Shown here: positions 1 to 5,869 of the stretch, piece by piece
How the letters are laid out: every line of letters begins with the position of its first letter
How positions within the stretch are numbered: position 1 is the first letter of the stretch
Source of the DNA: Deltaproteobacteria bacterium
GTDB lineage: Bacteria; Desulfobacterota; Binatia; UBA9968
Reading direction: 5' to 3'
Assembly (NCBI GenBank): GCA_016183075.1
Contig: JACPFH010000136.1
Span: 1 to 5,956 of the forward strand
Length of the DNA: 5,956 nucleotides
Made by a program: the position numbers and the translations under genes
Notes under the pieces: model-generated
Database searches by the model: none
What the model saw: only the letters and a program-made list of their open reading frames with translations
What the model was told of the DNA's origin: nothing

Positions 1-99
1 AAGACCAACATGATTGTGGTCTTGGTTCAGACCCCGCTTCCGTGCGAGCATGTCTATGTCCGCCCGGAGGAGATTGGAGAGGTGGTCCTGGTACAGTAA
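1..99 (+). CDS. C-terminal end of an unidentified protein (5' truncated by window edge)
   Basis: Frame 1 is open from the first base to a TAA at 97-99 and gives 32 residues ending in EEIGEVVLVQ. The segment alternates hydrophobic strands (MIVVLVQTPLP, then GEVVLVQ) around a charged turn (YVRPEEIG), which looks like the last beta strands of a compact domain. I do not recognise the family. It lies about 109 bases upstream of the molybdopterin-binding protein on the same strand, so the two could share a transcript, but the promoter-like sequence between them argues for at least partly separate expression. Another frame is open to about 176, but its composition (many Cys, Gly, Ser and Pro) is less protein-like, so frame 1 is preferred. 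Confidence 0.45.
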   Translation, partial: KTNMIVVLVQTPLPCEHVYVRPEEIGEVVLVQ

Positions 100-150
100 C
101 ATCTTGCGGATCGCCGTTCGGCGCGTGCTGGAGATCGTTCGCTCCTTCAG

Positions 151-180
151 TTGACAACGCCAACTCTGCGATGAAATAAA
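151..180 (+). promoter_or_regulatory. Putative sigma70-type promoter upstream of the molybdopterin-binding protein gene
   Basis: A perfect -35 hexamer TTGACA lies at 151-156. After an 18-base spacer comes AATAAA at 175-180, which matches four of the six -10 consensus bases (TATAAT). Transcription would begin near 187, leaving a leader of about 20 bases before the ATG at 208, with the GAGGA ribosome-binding site at 194-198 inside it. The -35 is convincing and the -10 is weak, so this is a candidate only. Confidence 0.35.
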
Positions 181-207
181 TAAGCTGGCGAGTGAGGACA
201 GATAACC

Positions 208-1197
208 ATGCTTAAGGTCATACCTGTGGAAGAAGCCGTTTGGCTTGCCCTGGCCCACGACATCACGGAGATCGTTCCTGGAAAACATAAGGGGCCTGCG
301 TTTCGCCGGGGTCACGTGATCCGTCCCGAAGACGTAGGTAAATTGCTCGATCTCGGGAAAGCCCACATTTACGTCATGCGGTTAGAGGAAGGGGAGATCC
401 ATGAGGAGGATGCTGCCCGAAGGCTGGCCAGGGCTGCAGCCGGTCCGAATATCAGCCTCACGGAGCCGGTGGAAGGGCGAGTTAATCTGGTGGCGGAGAT
501 CTCCGGTTTGCTCAAAGTCGATGCGGATCTCCTGTATCGCTTCAACGAGCTCGGGGACCTCATTCTGGCCACCCTTGCGGCTAACCGGTATGTCAAAAAG
601 GGCGATGTCGTGGCGGGAACCCGCACGATTCCCGTGTTCGTGAAAGAGGATTTGGTCAAGCGGGCCGAAGCGATCTGTAAAGAGAGGCCCATTGTGACGA
701 TCCTCCCAATTCCCGTGCGGCGCATTCACTTGATCGTTACCGGAAGCGAGGTCTATACCGGCCGCATCAAAGACGGGTTTGAGCCCGTAGTGCGTCACAA
801 GGTGGGTGAGATGGGTCTGGAAGTCGAGGCGGTTAAATTCGCCCCCGATGATCCGGACCGGATCGCTTCCCTGATCCAAGAGTCCCACCAGGCCGGCGCG
901 GAGATCATTCTCGTGAGCGGCGGCATGTCCGTCGACCCCGACGATCGGACACCGGAGGGAATCCGGCGCAGTGGCGCCAGGGTGGAATCCCACGGCTTTC
1001 CGATTCTGCCCGGCTCGATGTTCTTGATGGCTTATTTGAAAGAGACGCCCATATTGGGACTCTCGGGATGCGTCCTGCACGACTCGGTCACCGCCTTTGA
1101 CCTTCTCCTCCCCCGTCTTTTGGCGGGAGAGAAGATCCCGCGCCCGGAGATCGTCGCACTGGGCTACGGCGGGTTACAAAGAAAACATGAGCATTAA
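208..1197 (+). CDS. Molybdopterin-binding protein (MoCF/MoeA-like domain)
   Basis: This 329-residue protein belongs to the stand-alone molybdopterin-binding family related to MoeA and MogA, cytoplasmic proteins that bind molybdopterin during molybdenum cofactor assembly. The N-terminal part (about 1-60) has the sequence AHDITEIVPG followed by FRRGHVIRPEDVGKLLDLG, typical of this family. The MoCF fold occupies about 170-310, with VTGSEV at 177-182, the glycine-rich VSGGMSVDPDDRTPEGI at 236-252 and a late LSGCVLHDSVTAFD segment at 285-298. Full MoeA is longer, about 400 residues, and has an SAMDGYA motif that I do not find here. I therefore do not assign moeA; homologues of this shorter type often accompany molybdenum hydroxylase genes. 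GAGGA at 194-198, nine bases before the ATG, supports the start. The family call is firm; the exact step is inferred. Confidence 0.85.
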   Translation: MLKVIPVEEAVWLALAHDITEIVPGKHKGPAFRRGHVIRPEDVGKLLDLGKAHIYVMRLEEGEIHEEDAARRLARAAAGPNISLTEPVEGRVNLVAEISGLLKVDADLLYRFNELGDLILATLAANRYVKKGDVVAGTRTIPVFVKEDLVKRAEAICKERPIVTILPIPVRRIHLIVTGSEVYTGRIKDGFEPVVRHKVGEMGLEVEAVKFAPDDPDRIASLIQESHQAGAEIILVSGGMSVDPDDRTPEGIRRSGARVESHGFPILPGSMFLMAYLKETPILGLSGCVLHDSVTAFDLLLPRLLAGEKIPRPEIVALGYGGLQRKHEH

Positions 1198-1208
1198 AAA
1201 GCTGGCGC

Positions 1209-1254
1209 CGTTCAAAACGTTCCAATCGTTCAAGGCGTTTAAACGGCGTGAACG
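1209..1254. repeat. Four-unit 9-bp tandem repeat merging into a 28-bp dyad
   Basis: Four units begin exactly nine bases apart at 1209, 1218, 1227 and 1236: CGTTCAAAA, CGTTCCAAT, CGTTCAAGG and CGTTTAAAC. The last unit forms a perfect 10-bp palindrome, CGTTTAAACG, at 1236-1245. Around it, CGTTCA at 1227-1232 pairs with TGAACG at 1249-1254 about the same centre, giving a 28-bp dyad with 12 of 14 positions paired. It fills the spacer between the molybdopterin-binding protein and the hydrolase. It could be an operator array, an RNA hairpin or one copy of a dispersed intergenic repeat. There is no T-run after it, so an intrinsic terminator is unlikely. Confidence 0.6.
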
Positions 1255-1296
1255 AACTCGCTACCTGCTGCGGGAACAGTCAGAAGGGGGGAGAAG

Positions 1297-1944
1297 ATGA
1301 TCCTGAAGGACTTAAAGGACAGGTGCGATCCTCGGTGGGCTTGTCTCCTGGTTGTCGATGTTCAGAATGATTTCGTTCACGCCGAGGGAAGCGCGGGGCG
1401 AAGGGGCGAGGATCTGAGCGCCGCTCTCGCCGCGGTCCCAAGGCTTGTGCGGTTCATCGATGAGGCCAGGCGCGTTTCGTTGCCCATCGTCTATATCAAA
1501 ACCACCCACAGCGAGTGGACCGATACGCCCGCCTGGGTTTACCGCAAGTCGCAGCAGAAATCGCTTTCGACCTGCCGCGAGGGAACATGGGGGGCGGAGT
1601 TTTATGAAGGGATTTCCCCGTCGTCCGGAGAGCGGGTCGTAATCAAGCACCGCTATAGCGCCTTCATCAACACGGACCTGAATACGGTCCTCAAGGCCAA
1701 AGGGATTCACAGCGTCCTGGTAACAGGGGTGGCGACAAATGTCTGTGTCGAGACGACAGCGAGAGACGCTTACATGTACGACTACTATGTTAGCGTAGTC
1801 GAAGACTGTTCGGCGGCCTACGATGCCCGGCTCCACGCGAACACATTGGAGAATATCCGCCGCCACTTCGGCCTGGTGGCCTCCTCCGATGAGATCATGG
1901 AGACTTGGCGAGACCTGCAGCAGAAAAAGGCTGTGGCGCTGTAA
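1297..1944 (+). CDS. Isochorismatase-family cysteine hydrolase
   Basis: This 215-residue protein has the complete catalytic signature of the isochorismatase-like (cysteine hydrolase) superfamily. The aspartate is D21 in LLVVDVQNDF, the lysine is K117 in VVIKHRYSAF, and the nucleophile is C150 in GVATNVCVETTARDA, with the cis-peptide loop just before it. Superfamily members hydrolyse amides, ureido compounds or isochorismate: nicotinamidase, N-carbamoylsarcosine amidase and RutB-like ureidoacrylate hydrolase. The TNVCVETTARDA form resembles the RutB and carbamoylsarcosine branch, but the substrate cannot be read from sequence, and no other rut gene is present. The protein has no signal peptide and should be cytosolic. 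The ATG is preceded at a short distance by a purine-rich AAGGGGGGAG (1284-1293). The gene lies 99 bases after the molybdopterin-binding protein gene on the same strand and may be co-transcribed with it. Confidence 0.9.
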   Translation: MILKDLKDRCDPRWACLLVVDVQNDFVHAEGSAGRRGEDLSAALAAVPRLVRFIDEARRVSLPIVYIKTTHSEWTDTPAWVYRKSQQKSLSTCREGTWGAEFYEGISPSSGERVVIKHRYSAFINTDLNTVLKAKGIHSVLVTGVATNVCVETTARDAYMYDYYVSVVEDCSAAYDARLHANTLENIRRHFGLVASSDEIMETWRDLQQKKAVAL

Positions 1945-2080
1945 AATGATATAGGAAGTTCCTTTCCAGGCACAGTCACTGAGAACTCAGAAATCGCCCC
2001 GACGACCACGTACCGGCCCGCCGTCAGGGAGAAAGGAGCCCATCAGGAAATGTGTCCCAACTGCCAAGCCGGGCATCGAT

Positions 2081-2488
2081 TTGCACCGAGGATGGGCACG
2101 AACTACTCCAGAGCGACCGCGACTTCGAGCCGCTCCCCAGGCATCTTGGCCTGAAGGTGGCAGGGCTGTCCGCGCCGCGCGAGCCGTAGCCCATATCCAG
2201 CGGAATCGTGAGCGGGCGCTTACCGCCCACCTTCATGCCCTGCAAGCCCTCGTCCCAGCCCTTGTGGCGAGCTTAGTGCTACCCAAATCCGTCGCACTCG
2301 TCCTGATCTTCGCAGTGGCCACAGTTAAGGCTCTACTCGTAGCCCTAAACTACATGCATCTCAAATTCGAAACATCGCTCCTCTACGTCATGGTCATCGT
2401 CCCGCTGCTCATCGTGGCCATTCTCGTTTTCGCATTGTTCCCCGATTTTGTCATCCATGGGCAGGTGCCACACGCGGCTCCTTTCTGA
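2081..2488 (+). CDS. Cytochrome c oxidase subunit IV-like protein (COX4_pro), probably a fragment
   Basis: The open frame (TTG start, 135 codons) is convincing only in its second half. From about residue 62 it reads as a membrane helix, then VKALLVALNYMHLKFE, then a second helix ending ALFPDFVIHG. The helix - KA.LVAL.(F/Y)MHL(K/R)FE - helix pattern is characteristic of prokaryotic cytochrome c oxidase subunit IV, a small accessory subunit of haem-copper oxidases in the inner membrane. The expected first helix and short polar N-terminus are missing. Instead, residues 1-61 are Arg- and Ala-rich and lie antisense to an FKBP remnant, so they are probably not native sequence. A later in-frame GTG at 2264 would give a 75-residue product. 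No other oxidase subunit gene is nearby. I judge this a truncated gene; a functional small protein cannot be excluded. Confidence 0.55.
   Translation: MHRGWARTTPERPRLRAAPQASWPEGGRAVRAARAVAHIQRNRERALTAHLHALQALVPALVASLVLPKSVALVLIFAVATVKALLVALNYMHLKFETSLLYVMVIVPLLIVAILVFALFPDFVIHGQVPHAAPF
2103..2263 (-). pseudogene. Remnant of an FKBP-type peptidyl-prolyl cis-trans isomerase
   Basis: Read on the minus strand from 2263, the translation is KGWDEGLQGMKVGGKRPLTI followed by PLDMGYGSRGA. This is the hallmark central block of FKBP proline isomerases (consensus GWDEGv.GMkvGgkR.L.IP..lGYG.rGa). Upstream in this frame, stops lie at 2273-2275 (TAA) and 2279-2281 (TAG), so the N-terminal half of the domain is absent. 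After GYGSRGA the frame loses similarity. Restoring one base near 2171-2172 continues it as GAGQPCHLQAKMPGERLEVA and then VALE, to a TAG at 2103-2105, resembling the closing LEFEVELL strand of FKBPs. The piece therefore looks both 5'-truncated and frameshifted. It has no plausible start of its own and abuts the COX4 fragment head-on. Confidence 0.7.
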
Positions 2489-2647
2489 TGGCGCGACAGG
2501 CAGAAGCAACGTCGCAACCCTTCCACTTTTCCCAACCGTCAAGCCAGGCCCCGGTTCCTGGTCAAGCCCATATGCGCCGCTCCCATTCGCTTTCTGACTC
2601 GATCGGCAAACCGCTCCGGCGTGCTGCGGCCGACAGGGTATTCCACC

Positions 2648-5032
2648 TCAATGGATTGGCGAGACTTGATCCGCCTTTTCGGCCTTGGTGAAGTCATAGC
2701 CCGGATATCCGACCCGGTGGTGAAAGATCCCCATTAAGACCTTGAAAAAGCTCTTCCGGATCAGATCCAGGTCCAGAAGGGTGATGTCGCACTCATCCAG
2801 CTGCCCATCGCTCATGACGGCGGTGGTGATTTTGTGAACGACCCCCTCGAGCTGGGCCGGAGTGGGCTTGATGAGGCTTCGGGATGCTGCTTCGACGCCG
2901 TCTGCCAGCATGAGGATGGCGGCCTCCCTTGTCTGGGGCTTCGGCCCCGGATAGCGAAAATCGGTCTCGTTCACTTCACCGTCCGAGGCCAGCTCCCTTG
3001 CTTTCTGGTAAAAGTACGTCATCGAACGCGTCCCATGGTGCTGTGAGATCATGTCGCTGACCCGCGGGGGCAAACCGATCTCCCGGGCCATCTGCAGGCC
3101 GCCTTTGACGTGATTTAAGATAACGAGCCGCGAGAGGCCGGGCGAAAGCTGCTCGTGCTTGTTGCTGACGTAGATCTGGTTCTCTACATAGTACTCGGGT
3201 TTGAGCATCTTCACGATGTCGTGGTAGTATGCTCCTACCCGCGCAAGAATCGGATTGGCACCAATGGCCTTTGCTGCACTTTCCGCCAGCGTCCCCACCA
3301 CAATGCTATGGTGATACGTGCCAGGTGCTTCCACCGCAAGGCGCCTCAAAATGGGGGCGTCCAGGTTTGAAAGCTCCAGCAGCCGGATGTCCGTGGTGAG
3401 GTGAAACAAGCTCTCCAGCAACGGCAGCAGGAGCGATGCTATCATCACAGCGATGATCCCACCCGAGAAAGCCGGGACCATCTTCCACGCGAGAAACGAA
3501 GCGGGAGAAGGCTGCAGAGACAGCAGCTCCATCGTGACCATGATGACGACATTCAGTGAGCCCACCAGCAGCCCCGCTTTCACCATAGTCGATCGCTCTT
3601 TGTAATGGTGAATGCCATACAGCGCGGCAAACGATCCCACCAGAGAGTAAACCGCCAGCGAGATCTGTCCTGTCAGCACGCCCGCCAACAACGACAGGAT
3701 CAACGAGAAGAGCAGGGCGACGTGGACCGTCGTCAATAACGTGGCGAGAATGGCGCCAAAGGCAAAGGGAACCGCGGGGTAGAGATGCTCGGGAACCTGA
3801 AGGAAAGGGTGCGTCGAGCCGCCAGCGACAATCCCAATGAGTAACAGGAAAAAACGAACCACGGCCAAATTCAGCACCAGAATCAACGAGACCAGTAAAA
3901 AACGACTCCGGGTGGAAGCCTGGCGCGAGGGATAGAGCACCAGGTAGCGCCACAGGAAATGAAGAAAAATGGCCGCCAGCAAGAAAAAGCCCATGAACTG
4001 GACTCCGGTGTTGCGGGGCCGCTCATGCTCCCGTAGCGCTTTGAGTTGAATGAGAATGCGCGGCGTGATTTCGTCGCCCTCGCGAACGATCACCTTCCTT
4101 TTTTTCACCTGAATGACAACAGGGTCGATGTTGCGCGCCGCTGCTTGCTCCCGGGCACGGGTCTCGGCGCGATTGAACGTAATGTTCGGAATGAGGATCT
4201 GCTCCAGATAAAGCTGGAGACTGCGCCGGTCGGAGGGAGGAATGCCTGAATCGTAGAGCTGGTCCCGGACGGCCGCCCGTACCTGGCTGACTTCTTTGAT
4301 CGCCGAAACCTCCTCAACCCGCTTCTCCTCGCCGGAGGCGAGATTCCGCAACAGAACGACACGCGGGCGTGCCTGGGCCAACAGATCACGGCTGCTTAGG
4401 ATTCCCGCCTCGTAAGCGCGCCGCATCAAATGCAGAAGTTGCTCCTCAAGCTCGTGGGCAAACTCATGAACAATGAAGACCTGCAGAGCTGGTTCGGGAA
4501 CGGGATAGGAAAGTTGTTCTCGGAGTTGGACCGCCAATTTCGTACGTTGCGACGGGGACAGACGCCTGCCGGAAGACCTTTTTGTCTCGAGGACCAGAGC
4601 GCGTCCTTGTCCGAAGAGGTCGCGAATCTGGCGCTCCACACCGGCGCTCAGGCTGGGGTCATAATCGAACACCCAGGGGACATCTTCCGCGGCTTCCCGT
4701 GCCTTGACCTGGGTAGCTGCGGGGTCCTCGACGGTAAAATCCGTGGAGGCTTTCACGTCTTCGCGGGCGATGTCTCCTGCTGCGTACCTCCGGATGCCCG
4801 TGTATTCCAGCTGCACAAGCAGAAGAGCCAAAATCCCGGCCACAACGAGTCCGCAGCCGAAATCACGCCACGTCATCTGACAGGCGAGTTCAGAACGAAG
4901 ATGGGAGAGGAGACCGCGGGGGCTTCGCCCCACCGGGCGCGCTTCCTCGATCAGCTCTTCATGCCGGCGAAAGAGTCTGCTTGGAGACTGAGACACTGTT
5001 AGGGCCCGTCCGAATTGGGTTTGAACCCGCAC
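2648..5032 (-). CDS. pgpH: 7TM receptor with intracellular HD hydrolase domain (PgpH/YqfF family, probable cyclic-di-AMP phosphodiesterase)
   Basis: This 794-residue membrane protein has the full 7TMR-HD architecture. It has a charged cytoplasmic N-terminus, one membrane helix (about 57-75), an extracytoplasmic 7TMR-HDED region (about 80-340), a bundle of membrane helices (about 345-540) and a C-terminal HD domain (about 550-780). The metal-binding residues are in place: H574/H575 in APGTYHHS, H604-D605 in YYHDIVK, H641 in LNHVKGG, H665/H666 in SQHHGT and D711 in MLADGVEAASR. In characterised Listeria and related PgpH proteins the HD domain hydrolyses c-di-AMP to pApA; here that is inferred. 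One position differs from the usual HDIGK: residue 607 is Val. A TAG immediately precedes the GTG at 5032, so translation cannot begin further upstream; GTG at 4996 is the alternative. The common phoH and ybeY neighbours are not seen. Confidence 0.92.
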   Translation of the reverse strand: MRVQTQFGRALTVSQSPSRLFRRHEELIEEARPVGRSPRGLLSHLRSELACQMTWRDFGCGLVVAGILALLLVQLEYTGIRRYAAGDIAREDVKASTDFTVEDPAATQVKAREAAEDVPWVFDYDPSLSAGVERQIRDLFGQGRALVLETKRSSGRRLSPSQRTKLAVQLREQLSYPVPEPALQVFIVHEFAHELEEQLLHLMRRAYEAGILSSRDLLAQARPRVVLLRNLASGEEKRVEEVSAIKEVSQVRAAVRDQLYDSGIPPSDRRSLQLYLEQILIPNITFNRAETRAREQAAARNIDPVVIQVKKRKVIVREGDEITPRILIQLKALREHERPRNTGVQFMGFFLLAAIFLHFLWRYLVLYPSRQASTRSRFLLVSLILVLNLAVVRFFLLLIGIVAGGSTHPFLQVPEHLYPAVPFAFGAILATLLTTVHVALLFSLILSLLAGVLTGQISLAVYSLVGSFAALYGIHHYKERSTMVKAGLLVGSLNVVIMVTMELLSLQPSPASFLAWKMVPAFSGGIIAVMIASLLLPLLESLFHLTTDIRLLELSNLDAPILRRLAVEAPGTYHHSIVVGTLAESAAKAIGANPILARVGAYYHDIVKMLKPEYYVENQIYVSNKHEQLSPGLSRLVILNHVKGGLQMAREIGLPPRVSDMISQHHGTRSMTYFYQKARELASDGEVNETDFRYPGPKPQTREAAILMLADGVEAASRSLIKPTPAQLEGVVHKITTAVMSDGQLDECDITLLDLDLIRKSFFKVLMGIFHHRVGYPGYDFTKAEKADQVSPIH

Positions 5033-5134
5033 CTACTTCCACCCAACCGCTCCCCCGAAAGCTTTTTACGTTGCTCTCCTCCGGTGGCTCTCGAACGTGG
5101 ATACGCCAGGATACATAAGGCAAGTCGAGTTTTC

Positions 5135-5143
5135 ATTATACCA
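5135..5143 (-). promoter_or_regulatory. Extended -10 promoter for the HD phosphohydrolase gene
   Basis: On the minus strand the sequence reads TGG-TATAAT: a perfect -10 hexamer (5140 down to 5135) preceded by the TGn extension (5143-5141). No good -35 lies at the usual distance, as is typical of extended -10 promoters. Transcription would start near 5128 and leave a leader of about 95 bases before the GTG at 5032. That leader contains a GGAGGAG tract with no ATG or GTG at a suitable distance after it. Confidence 0.55.
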
Positions 5144-5246
5144 CGAAAAGCTCTCCTCCTAAGTCCTGAGAAAAAAAGATACTCGGGTCCCAGCGGCTTT
5201 GCTGTAATAGCTCGCGTCGCGGGCTTTTCGATGAAAATCGCCGCCT

Positions 5247-5284
5247 GCATCCTATGCGGTGCGCTACGCATCATGCCACCCTAT
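5247..5284. repeat. Short REP-like hairpin element
   Basis: ATGCG at 5254-5258 pairs with CGCAT at 5267-5271 across an eight-base loop (GTGCGCTA). GCATC occurs directly repeated at 5247-5251 and 5268-5272. The minus-strand reading, which runs from TAGGGTGGCAT through GCGTAGCGCACCGCAT, resembles a class of dispersed intergenic palindromes (GTAGGGTGCG...GCGTAGCGCACC type) found in many Gram-negative genomes. The resemblance is from memory, and no second copy lies in this window. Confidence 0.35.
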
Positions 5285-5305
5285 CCCGTGACGACCTCCT
5301 GTCAA
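5278..5305 (-). promoter_or_regulatory. Second, weaker promoter-like pair on the minus strand
   Basis: On the minus strand a perfect TTGACA (5305-5300) is followed after 16 bases by TAGGGT (5283-5278), which matches three of six -10 positions. It points towards the HD phosphohydrolase gene from about 250 bases upstream and partly overlaps the hairpin repeat. It may be fortuitous. Confidence 0.2.
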
Positions 5306-5368
5306 GCTGGTTGATTTTGTCCTTGACCATAAATGGGAATCCGCTTACGTTTGATGAGGTAGGAAGAA

Positions 5369-5830
5369 ATGGCAAAGCGGGGTGCTTACTGGAAGCCGAT
5401 TTTTATTTTCTGTGTCTTAACCCTCTTTTTCGCGGGAAGGTACGAGGCGGCGCAGGAAAAATTGCGAGAGGCCGTCATGTTTGCTGAGGCTGCGGGCCAA
5501 AAGGTAGAATTGGCCATCGCCCTGAATAACCTTGCCGAGGTCTATCGGCTTAAGGGCGAGAGGACTGAGGCACTCAACTATTACCGACGTGCGTTAGCGA
5601 TCTATGACGAGATCGGACATCAACCTGGGGTTCGGATCGTACGGAAACAGATCGAGGAGACTCAAAAGGCTCCTGGTGGACCAGGTGAGGCAAACCTGGA
5701 GGGAACCATGCCACCTGAGCAAGAAATTTCTACCAGCCTAAGAGAGCGGCTTATTCATCAGGCCATCGAGCAGGTAAAGCAAAGGGTGAGGGATCGGCAA
5801 AAGGAGAAAGAGGAAGGCTATCGTGACTAA
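5369..5830 (+). CDS. Small TPR-repeat protein with N-terminal hydrophobic segment
   Basis: This 153-residue protein begins with a basic stretch (MAKRGAYWK) and a hydrophobic segment at 10-22 (PIFIFCVLTLFFA), which would act as a signal anchor or uncleaved signal; there is no lipobox cysteine. A tetratricopeptide region follows. The second helix of one repeat (GRYEAAQEKLREAVMFAEAAG, 23-43) runs straight into a complete, near-consensus repeat (ALNNLAEVYRLKGERTEALN and on to YYRRALAIYDEIG, 51-83). The first helix of the earlier repeat is missing and its place is taken by the hydrophobic segment, which suggests a deletion or fusion. The C-terminus (125-153) is a highly charged, probably helical tail. 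TPRs mediate protein-protein contacts; the partner is unknown. GAGGTAGGAAG at 5356-5366 gives a good ribosome-binding site for this ATG. Confidence 0.7.
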   Translation: MAKRGAYWKPIFIFCVLTLFFAGRYEAAQEKLREAVMFAEAAGQKVELAIALNNLAEVYRLKGERTEALNYYRRALAIYDEIGHQPGVRIVRKQIEETQKAPGGPGEANLEGTMPPEQEISTSLRERLIHQAIEQVKQRVRDRQKEKEEGYRD

Positions 5831-5869
5831 TGGCGGAGGGGTGGAAATTGAGAGAAGCGGCAATGAGCC

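Larger units (their letters stand above)
5033..5368. other. 336-base divergent intergenic region
   Basis: This stretch separates the minus-strand HD phosphohydrolase gene from the + strand TPR gene. It holds a strong extended -10 element facing the HD gene, a weaker promoter-like pair on the same strand, and a short hairpin repeat at 5247-5284. Both strands have short open frames here, but none shows a recognisable motif or a ribosome-binding site paired with a start codon. On the + strand, TTGACC at 5323-5328 followed 17 bases later by TACGTT (5346-5351) is a poor promoter candidate for the TPR gene. A purine-rich GAGGTAGGAAG at 5356-5366 is the TPR gene's ribosome-binding site. Confidence 0.6.

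Noticed and set aside
112..123. Hairpin CGCCG-TT-CGGCG after the first partial gene, considered as a terminator.
   Set aside because: The loop of two bases leaves at most a four-pair stem, and no T-run follows it.
1979..1990. Small palindrome CTGAG-AA-CTCAG after the isochorismatase-family gene, considered as an intrinsic terminator.
   Set aside because: The loop is too short for the full stem, and no T-run follows.
2050..2154. Short + strand frame starting MCPNCQAGHRF, with a GGAG upstream, considered as a zinc-ribbon peptide.
   Set aside because: There is a single CxxC and no second pair. It lies antisense to the FKBP remnant and ends after 34 residues, so it is most likely a shadow.
2537..2569. 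Hairpin CCAGG...CCTGG with flanking direct repeats GTCAAGCC, downstream of the HD gene, considered as a terminator.
   Set aside because: The stem is only five pairs with an eight-base loop and no T-run follows on either strand. The 8-bp direct repeats are short enough to be chance, and no mobile element lies between them.
2542..2646. Minus-strand open frame of 35 codons starting with GTG two bases after the HD gene stop, in the position where ybeY is often found.
   Set aside because: Its translation (VEYPVGRSTPERFADR...) lacks the YbeY H-x3-H-x5-H metal motif and any motif I recognise. It is short and has no clear ribosome-binding site.
3306..3953. Long 215-codon minus-strand frame in a second register within the HD gene.
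   Set aside because: It overlaps the membrane region of a strongly supported gene and has no family motif. Its length is explained by the codon bias of the real frame.
4430..5002. 190-codon + strand frame antisense to the N-terminal part of the HD gene.
   Set aside because: No recognisable domain is present, and the opposite strand encodes a conserved extracytoplasmic domain in the expected position.
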